Shown: one piece after another, positions 43,843 to 53,279 of the stretch
Numbering within the stretch: position 1 is the stretch's first letter
How the letters are laid out: each line of letters begins with the position of its first letter
Origin: Thiovibrio frasassiensis
GTDB lineage: Bacteria > Desulfobacterota > Desulfobulbia > Desulfobulbales > Desulfurivibrionaceae
Direction: 5' to 3'
Length of the DNA stretch: 64,000 nucleotides
Assembly (NCBI RefSeq): GCF_029607905.1
Contig: NZ_JAPHEH010000001.1
Span: 2,199,530-2,263,529, forward strand
Notes under the pieces: model-generated
What the model saw: the letters and a program-made list of their open reading frames with translations, nothing else
What the model was told of the DNA's origin: nothing
The model's database searches: none
Made by a program: the position numbers and the translations under genes

Positions 43843-44844
43843 ATGCAATTTGGAAAAATTCATAAAGCCGTTCTCGTTTCGTTCGCTCTTGGGGCCACCG
43901 TTGTTTTTGCAACCACCCTTTGGGCCAAGCCGGAAAAGAAGGCGCAGGAAGTCGCGGCTCTTGTAAACGGTGAACCCATTGTTGCCGCTGCGGTGCAGGG
44001 GGAGATCAATGGGATTTTGGGTCGCTTCCAGGCACAGGGCCGTAAACCCAGCGAAACCGAGATGGCCACGCTGCGGGAGTCGGTTCTCGACAAGATGATC
44101 AAGCTCGAGTTGTTGAGTCAGGAGAGCAAAAAGGCCGGAGTAACGGTCGGCAGCACCGAGATTGACACTGAGATGAAAGGATACAAAAAGGGTTTCGCCG
44201 ATGATAAAGCCTTTGCCAAGGCTTTGAGCGAAGCAGGGCTTACCGAGGTGGAGTTGCGCAAGCAGGTGGGTAAAAATCTGACCATCCAGAAATTTATCGA
44301 CACCAAGTTTAAGGGCAAGGCTCAGGTTACAGAGGCTGAAGCCAAGGATTTCTATAACAACAATCAGGATAAGTTTGTCCAGCCGGAAATGGCGCATGCC
44401 CGTCATATCCTTATTAACGCAAAAGAAACAGAGTCCAAGGCAGATAAGGACCGTAAGCGCGCAAAACTGGTGCAGATCCAAAAACAGTTGAAGGGCGGCG
44501 CTGATTTTGCTGAATTGGCCAAGCAGTATTCCGATTGTCCGAGTAAAGAGCGGGGCGGGGATCTTGGCTTTTTCCCTAGAGGCCAGATGGTGAAACCGTT
44601 TGATCAGGCTGTGTTTAAAATGATGCCCGGCGACACCAGCGACATTGTGGAAACGGAATTCGGCTACCACCTGATCAAGCTTGAAGAGAAAAAACCGGCG
44701 AAGACGGTGAGCTTTGATGAGGCAAAGGCCAAGATTACCGCTTATCTTACGCAGGAAAAGGTCACCAGCAATATAGAGACCTTTCTTGCCCAAGTGAAAA
44801 GCAAGGCGACGATCAAGATCCTGACACCCACAGCGAAAAAATAG
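43843..44844 (+). CDS. Periplasmic parvulin-type peptidyl-prolyl isomerase (SurA/PrsA-like)
   Basis: A 333-aa secreted chaperone. A signal peptide (about 1-28, ending FATTLWA) precedes a SurA-type N-terminal domain (about 35-165, VAALVNGEPI) and a parvulin domain (about 180-285; MAHARHILINAKE, FAELAKQYSDCPS, GGDLGFFPRGQMVKPFDQA, TEFGYHLIKLEE). One parvulin domain instead of two separates it from E. coli SurA. It lies 31 bases after the prenyltransferase gene and ends in a strong terminator, so it is the last gene of the menaquinone run despite its different role in outer-membrane protein folding. Confidence 0.92.
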   Translation: MQFGKIHKAVLVSFALGATVVFATTLWAKPEKKAQEVAALVNGEPIVAAAVQGEINGILGRFQAQGRKPSETEMATLRESVLDKMIKLELLSQESKKAGVTVGSTEIDTEMKGYKKGFADDKAFAKALSEAGLTEVELRKQVGKNLTIQKFIDTKFKGKAQVTEAEAKDFYNNNQDKFVQPEMAHARHILINAKETESKADKDRKRAKLVQIQKQLKGGADFAELAKQYSDCPSKERGGDLGFFPRGQMVKPFDQAVFKMMPGDTSDIVETEFGYHLIKLEEKKPAKTVSFDEAKAKITAYLTQEKVTSNIETFLAQVKSKATIKILTPTAKK

Positions 44845-44863
44845 TATTACTGCGAAGTTCCTT

Positions 44864-44907
44864 TAAAAAAATGGACATGGTTTATACAAACCATGTCCAT
44901 TTTTTTG
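44864..44907. terminator. Bidirectional terminator between the parvulin gene and glgP
   Basis: ATGGACATGGTTT (44871-44883) pairs perfectly with AAACCATGTCCAT (44888-44900), loop ATAC, flanked by seven A before and seven T after, so it can stop transcription from either side. The convergent phosphorylase gene ends at 44989. Confidence 0.93.
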
Positions 44908-44988
44908 TGCTTTTTAACTGAGCATAAAGGAGGAGATTGTACCTGCTGGTGATGCTCAGTCGGCGTTGTCCATAATAGGGCAAACCGT

Positions 44989-47250
44989 TTAGAAAGATGG
45001 GTCGCTGCAGTAAAGCTTGCGGAATTTTACCATTTCCCGCTGGACTGCTGGCGTAAGATTGAGGTCGTAGCGGGCCACATATTCCGCCGCCATGCGATGG
45101 GTGTTAAAAATGGGGCAGTTGAGGGTGAGATTGGCGATGGATTTATCAATATATTGATCATGGAGGGCTGGGTCATAAAACAGCCGCAGCATTTCCGGGA
45201 AAACAGTATAGAAAGAGGCAGAGTCTTCATTGTAGAGGAGGGCTGAAGGCTGCTCGCTGAAATGTTCGGAGGAAACGGATTCTTCGTAGCCGAATTTCCA
45301 GCCTGTCCGGCCATCGTGATACCCTTCAACCCACCAGCCATCCATGATGCTGACGTTGGGTACCCCGTTCATGGCGGCTTTCATCCCGCTGGTGCCGCTG
45401 GCCTCCAAGGGTCTTTTTGGGCTGTTCAGCCAGGCATGGGAGCCTGCAACCATCATTTTGGCCAGATGCATGTCATAGCCAGGGATAAAGACCAGCTTGG
45501 CCAGGCCATTACTTTTCACATACAGTTCTTCCTGAACAGCCAGGACGTTTCTGATTAAGTCTTGTCCCGGTTCATCCGAGGGGTGGGCCTTGCCAGCGTA
45601 AATAAAATTTACCGGCCAGTTGTTTTCCGTGATCATTGCCGCCAAACGGTCCAGATCTTCAAAAATCAGATCTGCCCGCTTGTAAGTGGAAAAACGCCGG
45701 GCAAAACCCAGAGTGAAGGTCGTGTGCTTGAGGGGGGCTTCTCCCCCGCTTCGATAGGAAAGGTAGTTGGGCGGATCAATCCAGGTCGCAAGGCGCTGGT
45801 TGCGATGGGTGATGAGCATCCGGTTCACATAATCCACCAGTGTTTTTGTGTCCGTGCGCCAGGCTTGTTCAAAATACGTGCGGAACTTTTTGTTCCGGTG
45901 CAGGGCCTCGGCCCCGGCAAAAACGCTGGGATCTCTTCTCCAGTTGTGTAACTCGGGAAAGGTGTCGTACAGTTCAGCCTTGGCATCGCTTGTCCAGGTG
46001 AGATGATGCACCCCGTTGGTGATTGCCGTAATTTTGTCAGCATACTGCGGAAACTGTTTCTGGGTTACCTCTTTATGGAGACGGCTTACGCTGTTGGTGG
46101 CCCGGTTGAGCTTCATGGCCATGGAGGTGAAATTGTAGACGGAGTGGTTGTGCTCGTCCAGGGCCAGGAGGTTCAGAACGCGCTTGCAGAACGGGTTGAT
46201 CAAATCCTCATACACGGAGGTGTGGAAGCGGTCATGCCCGGCTATAACCGGGGTGTGGATGGTAAAGACCAGGCGTTTGGCGACTTCTGCCGCAGCAGTG
46301 AGGATATGGTGATCGGTCGCCTTATTTTCGTATTTGGAGCCATGCTTTTTCTCTAGGAGCTGGGTGATGAGAGAGAGAACGACCCCCACGCCGTGCTGTT
46401 CGTTTAAGTGGATGGTCCGGGAGGTAATACCCAACGCCTCCATGGCAGGAATAACGCCGAGGCCAAGAAGCCTTCGCTGGGTTGCTTTAACCTTTTCCGA
46501 GCTGCTGTCGTACAGGTGCTGTGCGGCATCCTGAATCCAGAGAGGGGATTCAGGGGTCTGGTAATCAAGAAGGATTTCCGGGACGAAAAAGTCGAGGGTT
46601 TCGTTGATCTCCATTTTGAGCCAGAGATGGGCACAGGCAACGGATTGTGTCCCCTTGAGATCATAAAAAGGAATCTTAATGGTAAGAGGCTGGGTGGGGG
46701 ATTCCGGGTCTTGGAGAAGGTAAAGCCCGGGCGTTTTTTCTGGTTCCCATTCGGAGGCCCAGGCTATCTGGCCGATTTTTGAATCGACCATCTGGGAAAA
46801 ATAACCCTTCCGGTACAGCAGAGAAACTCCGACCACCGGAATTTTGCAGTCTGCAAAACTTTTCAAGGTGTCTCCGGCAAGGATACCGAGGCCACCGCTG
46901 TAGTTGGGGATCTTGACCGGACCCTGCAAAAAAAGCTGGAGAAAACGGTTGATGGTTTCGTCCGGATGCTCTGTTATTGCAAGTTGCTGGAGTTTGTTGC
47001 GTACCGGATGAAAAACATCCAGATCAGCCCCTATCTCCATGGAGATGTAGGTGACGGATTCCCCGGTCGGTGCGCTGAGAGCCTGCCAGACCGAATCAAG
47101 AACTTTTTGGGAAACACCGAAAAAAGTGCCGAACCTGTTTGTGGCGAGCATGTCACGGACAATCTGTTTGTCCTCTGGTGAAATCGGGACCTTGGCTGCG
47201 GCAGTTTTTTTGGTGCTGGTTTTACTGAGAGATTGAGGAGGCGGTTTCAT
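44989..47250 (-). CDS. glgP: Alpha-glucan (glycogen) phosphorylase
   Basis: A PLP-dependent enzyme releasing glucose-1-phosphate from glycogen or maltodextrins. The 753-aa protein is of the short class with a Thr/Lys/Pro-rich N-terminus (about 3-25). Motifs include PNYSGGLGILAGDTLKS, LNEQHGVGVV, ITNGVHHLTW, FARRFSTYKRADLI and the PLP site EASGTSGMKAAMNGV. The ATG at 47250 is chosen; the open frame runs to a TTG at 47325 that lacks support. The gene stands alone; no other glycogen gene is in the window. Confidence 0.92.
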   Translation of the reverse strand: MKPPPQSLSKTSTKKTAAAKVPISPEDKQIVRDMLATNRFGTFFGVSQKVLDSVWQALSAPTGESVTYISMEIGADLDVFHPVRNKLQQLAITEHPDETINRFLQLFLQGPVKIPNYSGGLGILAGDTLKSFADCKIPVVGVSLLYRKGYFSQMVDSKIGQIAWASEWEPEKTPGLYLLQDPESPTQPLTIKIPFYDLKGTQSVACAHLWLKMEINETLDFFVPEILLDYQTPESPLWIQDAAQHLYDSSSEKVKATQRRLLGLGVIPAMEALGITSRTIHLNEQHGVGVVLSLITQLLEKKHGSKYENKATDHHILTAAAEVAKRLVFTIHTPVIAGHDRFHTSVYEDLINPFCKRVLNLLALDEHNHSVYNFTSMAMKLNRATNSVSRLHKEVTQKQFPQYADKITAITNGVHHLTWTSDAKAELYDTFPELHNWRRDPSVFAGAEALHRNKKFRTYFEQAWRTDTKTLVDYVNRMLITHRNQRLATWIDPPNYLSYRSGGEAPLKHTTFTLGFARRFSTYKRADLIFEDLDRLAAMITENNWPVNFIYAGKAHPSDEPGQDLIRNVLAVQEELYVKSNGLAKLVFIPGYDMHLAKMMVAGSHAWLNSPKRPLEASGTSGMKAAMNGVPNVSIMDGWWVEGYHDGRTGWKFGYEESVSSEHFSEQPSALLYNEDSASFYTVFPEMLRLFYDPALHDQYIDKSIANLTLNCPIFNTHRMAAEYVARYDLNLTPAVQREMVKFRKLYCSDPSF

Positions 47251-47606
47251 AGGTTCGCAAGGGCTCGCCAGTATAAATGGCTCAAATTTATGGTCTGGAA
47301 CGCACGGAAAACAGAAGTAAAACAATCATTCTTAGGTGTTTAGTCATCTCATTAATTATCACGTGTTCTCTGAACCATGCAAGTGAATTATGTGTGCGGC
47401 TAGGCGTATGATTTTTTCGTAACTCAAAAAAATGTATGCTATTGGTGAGTTATGCTTTTTTGCAATGAGGAAAGGTTCCAAAAAACAGATTGAAAATTGA
47501 TAAAGAATTCTGTATGCTTTTTATGTTGAGTGAATTATATAGGGTTCTATAAGGAGTTGTTTTCATATAAAAATCAGTCACAAGATGTATCTGGAGGAAG
47601 GAAAAA
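47251..47606. other. AT-rich divergent intergenic region between glgP and pal
   Basis: 356 bases, markedly AT-rich in 47330-47580. A possible plus-strand promoter is TTGAAA (47490-47495) with TATGCT (47513-47518), 17-base spacer, about 90 bases before pal. No small gene or RNA was recognised. Confidence 0.5.
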
Positions 47607-48140
47607 ATGAAAAGAGGAATTATGCAGTATCTGGCAATGGCATGTGTTGTTGCTTCGCTTTCCCTTTTGGCTGGCGGTTGCGCCAAGCAAAAGGTGCAGA
47701 GCGATAAGGACATGGCTGGCGGTAAGGCTGGCATGGGACAGGAAGAGTCTCTTGCGTCAAAATGGGTTGGTGGCGATAGCGGTGCGGTTTTGGAAGGACG
47801 GACCACCGCCCCCATGTTGCCCATCTATTTTGACTTTGACAAATCCGATATCCGTGCTGACCAGAATGACCGGATCAAGAAAAATGGCGAGCTTTTGATC
47901 GGTTCTGCCCAGGCACGTGTTCGCGTTGAAGGCAACACCGATGAGCGTGGCACCAACGAGTACAATATGGCTCTCGGTGAAAGACGTGCCGTGACCGCAG
48001 TGAAGTATCTCGTCAATATGGGCGTTGCGGAAAGCCGGATTGACACCCTCAGCTTTGGTGAGGAGAAGCCCCTCAACCTTGGTCATGATGAGATGGCTTG
48101 GTCGCAGAATCGCCGTGATGACTTTGTTATTGTTAAGTAA
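47607..48140 (+). CDS. pal: Peptidoglycan-associated lipoprotein (Pal/OmpA family)
   Basis: An outer-membrane lipoprotein that binds peptidoglycan and works with the Tol system. The 177-aa precursor has a lipobox LAGGC with lipidated C25. An OmpA-like domain occupies about 70-177: IYFDFDKSDIR, VEGNTDERGTNEYNMALGER and SFGEEKPL, including the peptidoglycan-binding Asp and Arg. GGAGGAAGG precedes the ATG. tolB and tolQRA are not in the window; the gene has its own terminator. Confidence 0.94.
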   Translation: MKRGIMQYLAMACVVASLSLLAGGCAKQKVQSDKDMAGGKAGMGQEESLASKWVGGDSGAVLEGRTTAPMLPIYFDFDKSDIRADQNDRIKKNGELLIGSAQARVRVEGNTDERGTNEYNMALGERRAVTAVKYLVNMGVAESRIDTLSFGEEKPLNLGHDEMAWSQNRRDDFVIVK

Positions 48141-48170
48141 GCTTCTTTTCTAAGAAGATTGTTGTGATCT

Positions 48171-48209
48171 GAGATGGGAGCATTTTTATGTTCCCATCTC
48201 TTTTTTTTT
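48171..48209 (+). terminator. Terminator of pal
   Basis: GAGATGGGA (48171-48179) pairs with TCCCATCTC (48192-48200), followed by nine T. Confidence 0.9.
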
Positions 48210-48273
48210 GTCGTCGTGCGGGGTATAATGCAACACGTGAAGTTTTTCTGCTGATAACAAACCGGAGATATGT

Positions 48274-48828
48274 ATGAAGATTAAAGTCCTTGGCGGGGTG
48301 TTGTGTGTCTGTGTGGCGTTGTGCGTCTCTTCGGTGGTTGCCTTAGCGGCTCCAGAGCGTGGGAAGATTGCCACCATCAGTATCCAGCAAATTCTTGGCA
48401 AGTCCAAAGCAGCCCTGGATGCGCAAAAGATTTTGCAGGCAGAGGTTGATAAGTTTCAGTCAAAGTTCAAGGCTGATGAAGATGCTTTGACCGCTATGAA
48501 AAACGAGATTGAAAAGAAAGGTTCTGCCTGGAGCGATGAGGTCCGTGCGGAAAAAGAACGTGAGTATCAGAAGAGACTTCGTGACTATGGCATGAAAACC
48601 GAGGATGCGAAACAAGAGATGCAGCAGCTGGAGAAAAGGTATATGGAGCCGATCTTGAAACAGCTGCACGATGTTATCGCCGATATCGGCAAGAAAAATG
48701 GCTATTCCCTGATTCTTGAAAATACCATGAAAGGGTTGCGGAACCGCACAGGGTTACTCTATGCCGACGACACCCTCGATATCAGTGATCAGGTTCAAAA
48801 GGAGCTTGATAGCCGCCTGAAAAAATAA
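48274..48828 (+). CDS. ompH: OmpH/Skp family periplasmic chaperone
   Basis: A 184-aa secreted protein. The signal peptide (about 1-25, VALAAPERG at the cleavage region) is followed by the short beta segment IATISIQQILGKSKAALDA, then a long charged coiled coil (about 50-135) and the C-terminal KKNGYSLILENT typical of Skp. The family holds unfolded outer-membrane proteins in the periplasm. Its neighbour pal and the parvulin gene fit an envelope-biogenesis theme. It converges on the AmpG-like gene with a shared terminator. Confidence 0.9.
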   Translation: MKIKVLGGVLCVCVALCVSSVVALAAPERGKIATISIQQILGKSKAALDAQKILQAEVDKFQSKFKADEDALTAMKNEIEKKGSAWSDEVRAEKEREYQKRLRDYGMKTEDAKQEMQQLEKRYMEPILKQLHDVIADIGKKNGYSLILENTMKGLRNRTGLLYADDTLDISDQVQKELDSRLKK

Positions 48829-48844
48829 TTTCTTTTTAAAAAAG

Positions 48845-48896
48845 ACCAACAAAAAGAGGCGTTGCGGGAGTTACCGCAACGCCTCTTTTTGTTGGT
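48845..48896. terminator. Shared bidirectional terminator of ompH and the AmpG-like gene
   Basis: A 23-bp perfect stem: ACCAACAAAAAGAGGC GTTGCGG (48845-48867) with its complement (48874-48896), loop GAGTTA. The T-rich strands inside the stem serve both directions. The stop codon of the convergent transporter (48871-48873) lies in the loop. Confidence 0.85.
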
Positions 48897-50391
48897 GCTC
48901 TGCTAAGGGAATGAAGAAGATCAAGCCCATGCCCGGCAGAGAGAGGAGGAAGCTGATGCCGAAGAAATACCCATATCCTGCCCAGGAAGCGAGAAAGCCG
49001 CTCAACACTCCGGCATACATGCCACTGAAACTCATAAGTCCGGTGCCGATGGCGTAATGCGCTGCCTTGAATCTCGGTTGGCATAACTGCATGAGAAAGA
49101 CCATGAGCACTGCGGTGCCAAGGCCACCGGCAAGTTGATCAAAGGCATGGACACAGACAACCGCCAGGAGATTGTTTGTGCCGAGGACAGCAGGGATGGG
49201 ATTGCCGGTGTTGAGCAGGATAAAACCATTGAGTTTCAGTGCCAGAAACATATAGGCCAGATTGGTGAAATTCTGGGCAAGTAATAAGGGCCAGATCATT
49301 TTTTTAAGCGAATATTTCGAAATAAGCCAGCCGCCGAGCATCGCGCCGATTATGGAGAAGGGCAGCCCGACCCCGCCTGAGATCCAGCCGTAATGTTTTT
49401 TTATGCCCAGATCGACCATGAACGGCGCCACCATGCTGGAGAGCATGTATTCACCTGTCCTGATCAGGACGATAAATGCCAGGATGGGCCCGATTTTTTC
49501 CCGCGCCATAAAGGTGAAAAAGGCTTCGCTGAAGAAGGCGTTGCCCTTGTTGCGCAGCCATTGTTCAATCTTCCTACGCTTTAAGCCGACAATTATAAGC
49601 CCGCCGGCCAGAATCATGCTGGTCATGGCGGCCAGGTTGATCTTGGATAATAATTCTGCAAGCAGCAGCAAGCCATGTCTGGTGATTGATTGGTCGTGCA
49701 GCCGTATCGCAACTATGGCAAGGGCGGCAATAAGGGCAAGCCTGAGCAGGCGACCGGTTTTTGGCCTCGGGATTAATAAGGTCAGGGGTAGGCGGACCGT
49801 TTCGCTCTCGGGCAAATAGCGGTGATGGTATGCGAAAAAAAGTGTCAGGATGAGTGCCGATCCGCCAAAGGCCACGGACCATCCCATGGTTGTTCCGATG
49901 GTTGCGATGATCCCGGCGCCGGCCATCATGGCGATGCGATACGCCATGACCCGATAGCCGATAAAACGTGACTGTCCAGCTGCGTCCAGGGTTTCCAGAT
50001 AGTAGCCGTCAATGGCGATGTCATGGGTGGCGGCCAGGAAACTTCCGACCCCAAAGGCTAGACCTATCAGGGGCGTTGCCTGAGGCAGGGGCGCAAGGGC
50101 AGCCGCAATCAGCAGTAAGCCCGCCAATAAAATCTGCATTATGAGAAGCCACTGACGTTTGCTGCCATACCGATCAAGATGCGGTGCCCAAAAAAATTTC
50201 AAAGCCCAGGGTAAGCCAAAAAGTGAGGTGAGCCCTATACCTTCAAGACCCACACCGTTGTCACGAAAGAAGACCGCGGAAACGGTGCGGATGATGGAGT
50301 AGGGCAATCCCTCGCAAAAATAAGTGGTAAAGGCCCATACTCTGGGACTGGCAGGTTGTGGCCCCGGGTTTTTGTTTTCGGTGGTTGTCAT
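48871..50391 (-). CDS. MFS transporter, AmpG-like muropeptide permease
   Basis: A 506-aa major facilitator with about 12-14 membrane helices. The N-terminus FTTYFCEGLPYSIIRTVSAV, FLAATHDIAIDGYYLETLD and YRVMAYRIAMMAGAGI match the AmpG/SLC33 family, which imports anhydro-muropeptides for wall recycling. A large central insert (about 205-290) with two extra hydrophobic stretches makes it longer than the E. coli permease core. The last codons and the stop lie in a terminator hairpin. A NamZ-like muramidase at 59777 would fit the same recycling role. Substrate is inferred. Confidence 0.8.
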   Translation of the reverse strand: MTTTENKNPGPQPASPRVWAFTTYFCEGLPYSIIRTVSAVFFRDNGVGLEGIGLTSLFGLPWALKFFWAPHLDRYGSKRQWLLIMQILLAGLLLIAAALAPLPQATPLIGLAFGVGSFLAATHDIAIDGYYLETLDAAGQSRFIGYRVMAYRIAMMAGAGIIATIGTTMGWSVAFGGSALILTLFFAYHHRYLPESETVRLPLTLLIPRPKTGRLLRLALIAALAIVAIRLHDQSITRHGLLLLAELLSKINLAAMTSMILAGGLIIVGLKRRKIEQWLRNKGNAFFSEAFFTFMAREKIGPILAFIVLIRTGEYMLSSMVAPFMVDLGIKKHYGWISGGVGLPFSIIGAMLGGWLISKYSLKKMIWPLLLAQNFTNLAYMFLALKLNGFILLNTGNPIPAVLGTNNLLAVVCVHAFDQLAGGLGTAVLMVFLMQLCQPRFKAAHYAIGTGLMSFSGMYAGVLSGFLASWAGYGYFFGISFLLSLPGMGLIFFIPLAEHQQKEALR

Positions 50392-50593
50392 GGATGAGCA
50401 ATTAATTGAATGGGAAATATTTTCTGTTATGGAGATTGATTTCAGTATATAATTTTTTAAGGGCTAATGTGCCCATATGCGCAATTGCTTCGGATCCTTT
50501 TTGCATTGTTGGTAACGCCGGAAAGAGATGCGCAAAAAGTTGGCTGATTCTTCCGGTCTTTATTTGGATTTTAAGTTTCCCAAAGGGTGAATT

Positions 50594-51349
50594 ATGGCGA
50601 GAAATATTATTATTATGGACAGCTCGGCCAGTATGCGCCGCATAATCAGAACCATGATTCAGGCCACGGTAAACGATGCCGTTGTCTCCGAGGCCGTCGA
50701 TGTCGAGGAGGCAGAAGGCCTCCTCGCAGATGCCCATTACCATCTGGTAATTTTTTCCAAGGAATCCTCTGATAAAAACTGGTTGGAATTTGCTCAAAAA
50801 CAACTTGCCCTGCCTGAAGGACAGAGAACAAATTTTATCCCTTTTTCCTCCACGAGAAAGCAGGATTATATTGAAGAGCTGAAGCGGCATGGGCTCAAGG
50901 AATATCTTACTATTCCCTGCGCTCCCAACACTCTCGGAGAGCTGATTACCAGGCTCTGTACCCCGTTTTCCATGCGTAAAACCAGGCGTTACAGTTTTCC
51001 CGATGCTATCGCCAGTCTGGAGCAAGGGAGCAACAGTTTTCCTGCCGAGGTCGTCAATTTCAGTGAGGGGGGGGTATTGTGCGAGCTTGATGCTCCGGCC
51101 TTATTTAACTGGTCTATGCCAGTAATGATCAATATGGAGTTTTGTCTCGATGGCGTCACCCTGGAAATACCAGGGTTGTATTCCGTGGCCAGGCGTTTGA
51201 TGGTGGTTGACGCAAATCCTGATTACTCGCCAAGAACCATTCGTCTTGCCTGCAGATTTATCAGTATCCCGGAAGAGAGCAAAAATCAACTGGGTGTAGT
51301 TTTTCAAGTGATAGAGAAGCAGGAAAATCAGCTCGGGCACGAGGCCTAG
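50594..51349 (+). CDS. Degenerate receiver - PilZ domain protein
   Basis: A 251-aa cytoplasmic protein. The first 120 residues have the receiver fold ([18 protein letters not shown]) but the phosphoacceptor position is Ser55 (HLVIFSKES) and the conserved lysine is absent (YLTIPCAP), so it should not be phosphorylated. A PilZ domain follows (about 125-235) with RKTRRYSF (RxxxR) and NFSEGGV (N/DxSxxG), the c-di-GMP-binding motifs. A c-di-GMP effector controlling motility or surface behaviour is likely; the target is unknown. Its 3' end overlaps the convergent dxs gene by 4 bases. Confidence 0.85.
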   Translation: MARNIIIMDSSASMRRIIRTMIQATVNDAVVSEAVDVEEAEGLLADAHYHLVIFSKESSDKNWLEFAQKQLALPEGQRTNFIPFSSTRKQDYIEELKRHGLKEYLTIPCAPNTLGELITRLCTPFSMRKTRRYSFPDAIASLEQGSNSFPAEVVNFSEGGVLCELDAPALFNWSMPVMINMEFCLDGVTLEIPGLYSVARRLMVVDANPDYSPRTIRLACRFISIPEESKNQLGVVFQVIEKQENQLGHEA

Positions 51350-53238
51350 TGTTGTTTCCCGCAGAGGGCAAGGGCCTCGACGATGATCGCCGGGGTATCG
51401 ATATTTGCCTTATGCCGGAGCTGGGCCTGGGTGCCATGTTCCATGAATTTATCCGGTAACCCCAAGACTTTTGTCTGAATCCCCCAGAGATTCCTCTGGG
51501 CAAAAAGCTCAAGAATGGCGCTGCCAAAGCCGCCTTTTTTCACGTTGTCCTCAATGGTTATCACCTTGCCGGTCCGACTGGCCCACTCACAGATCAGCGC
51601 ATCATCCAGAGGTCTGACAAAGCGCGGGTTGATTACCGCCGCCTCCAGCCCGAGTTTTTTTAGTCCGTTTGCCGCCTCCAAGGCAGCAGGGACCCGATTG
51701 CCGATGGGGAGCAAAAGGAGATCCTTCCCTTCCCGCAGAAGTTCGCCAGTCCCCAGGGGGATACGTTGCAGCCCCTTGTCCATGGCAACGCCTTCCCCGT
51801 TGCCGCGCGGATAGCGTACCGCTGCCGGGCCTGGGTGGAGAATGGCCGTGTGCAGCATGTGCCGCAGCTCGTTCTCATCCTTGGGGGCCATGATTACCAG
51901 GTTGGGGATGAAGCGCAGGAAGGAGAGGTCAAACACCCCATGGTGGGTCGGCCCATCGTCGCCGACCAGACCGCCGCGGTCAATGGCCAGGGTAACGGGA
52001 AGATTGGGCAGGCAGACATCGTGGATGATCTGGTCAAGGGCGCGTTGGAAGAAGGTGGAGTAGATGGCCACCACCGGCAGCAATCCTTCCGTGGCCATGC
52101 CAGCCGCGTAGGTAACGGCATGTTGTTCGGCAATCCCCACATCAAAGAAACGTTCGGGAAAGCGTTGGGAGAAATCGGTTAAGCCTGTGCCTGCCGGCAT
52201 GGCGGCGGTGATGGCGACCACGCGGGGGTCCTGTTCCGCGATCTGCACCAAGGTTTCGCCAAAAATCTTGGTGTAGCTGGGCGGGGCAGGAGGAGAGGGG
52301 AGGGGCAGGCCGGTCTCGATGCAGAATGGGCCAACCCCGTGAAAATCGCCCGGGTTTTTCTCCGCCGGTTCGTAGCCCTTGCCCTTGGTGGTCAGGACAT
52401 GGATGAGCGTGGGGCCGGTGCTGAAATCGCGGACATTGCGCAGGGCCTCGATGAGGTTTTCCAGCTTGTGGCCGGGCAGGGGGCCGATGTACTCGAACTT
52501 GAGCGCCTCGAAGAGCATCCCCGGGGTAAAGAAGCCCTTGAGGCTCTCCTCGCTTTTCTTGAGCACCGAGAGGATATTCTCCCCCACGTTGGAGAAGGAT
52601 TTGAGGAAGTGCTCCATTTCCTTTTTGAGCCGCACCGCTGTTTTGCTGGTCAGTTTTCGGCTTAAGAAGCTGGAGAGCGCGCCCACATTGGGGGAAATGG
52701 ACATTTCGTTGTCATTGAGGATGACAATGAGATTTTTATGGAGGTGTCCTGCCTGATTGAGCGCCTCAAAGGCCATCCCTCCGGTCATGGAGCCGTCGCC
52801 GATCACGGCGATGCTTTTGTGGGGGTCGCCTTTCAGATCCTTGCCCGTGGCAATGCCCAGGCTGGCCGAGATCGAGGTGCTGCTGTGTCCGGTATCAAAG
52901 GCGTCATAGGGGCTTTCCGCTCTTTTCGGAAAACCGCTCATTCCCTGGTACTGGCGCAGGGTATGGAACTGCTCTCTGCGGCCGGTGATCAGCTTGTGGG
53001 CATAGGCCTGGTGGCCCACGTCCCAGACCAGTTTGTCTTCCGGGGTATCGAAGACATAATGGATGGCCAGGGTGAGTTCGACCACCCCCAGGCAGGGCGC
53101 AAGGTGCCCACCGGTCCGGGAAACGGTCTGGATGATTGTCTCTCTTATTTCCGCAGCCAGGGTCTCAAGTTGCTCCACCGAGAGCTTCCTGAGGTCGGTT
53201 GGGGAATTGATGGTGTCTAAAATTGGGGTATGGCTCAT
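51346..53238 (-). CDS. dxs: 1-deoxy-D-xylulose-5-phosphate synthase
   Basis: A thiamine-diphosphate enzyme that condenses pyruvate with glyceraldehyde-3-phosphate, the first step of the MEP isoprenoid pathway. The 630-aa protein has [17 protein letters not shown], the TPP motif [37 protein letters not shown] and [15 protein letters not shown]. It is downstream of ispA and xseB on the same strand, the common xseB-ispA-dxs order. Isoprenoid output serves the menaquinone genes in the window. Confidence 0.97.
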   Translation of the reverse strand: MSHTPILDTINSPTDLRKLSVEQLETLAAEIRETIIQTVSRTGGHLAPCLGVVELTLAIHYVFDTPEDKLVWDVGHQAYAHKLITGRREQFHTLRQYQGMSGFPKRAESPYDAFDTGHSSTSISASLGIATGKDLKGDPHKSIAVIGDGSMTGGMAFEALNQAGHLHKNLIVILNDNEMSISPNVGALSSFLSRKLTSKTAVRLKKEMEHFLKSFSNVGENILSVLKKSEESLKGFFTPGMLFEALKFEYIGPLPGHKLENLIEALRNVRDFSTGPTLIHVLTTKGKGYEPAEKNPGDFHGVGPFCIETGLPLPSPPAPPSYTKIFGETLVQIAEQDPRVVAITAAMPAGTGLTDFSQRFPERFFDVGIAEQHAVTYAAGMATEGLLPVVAIYSTFFQRALDQIIHDVCLPNLPVTLAIDRGGLVGDDGPTHHGVFDLSFLRFIPNLVIMAPKDENELRHMLHTAILHPGPAAVRYPRGNGEGVAMDKGLQRIPLGTGELLREGKDLLLLPIGNRVPAALEAANGLKKLGLEAAVINPRFVRPLDDALICEWASRTGKVITIEDNVKKGGFGSAILELFAQRNLWGIQTKVLGLPDKFMEHGTQAQLRHKANIDTPAIIVEALALCGKQH

Positions 53239-53279
53239 CGTGGCCTTTTCCTCCGGGTGTTCCCCTGACGGGGTTCCGG

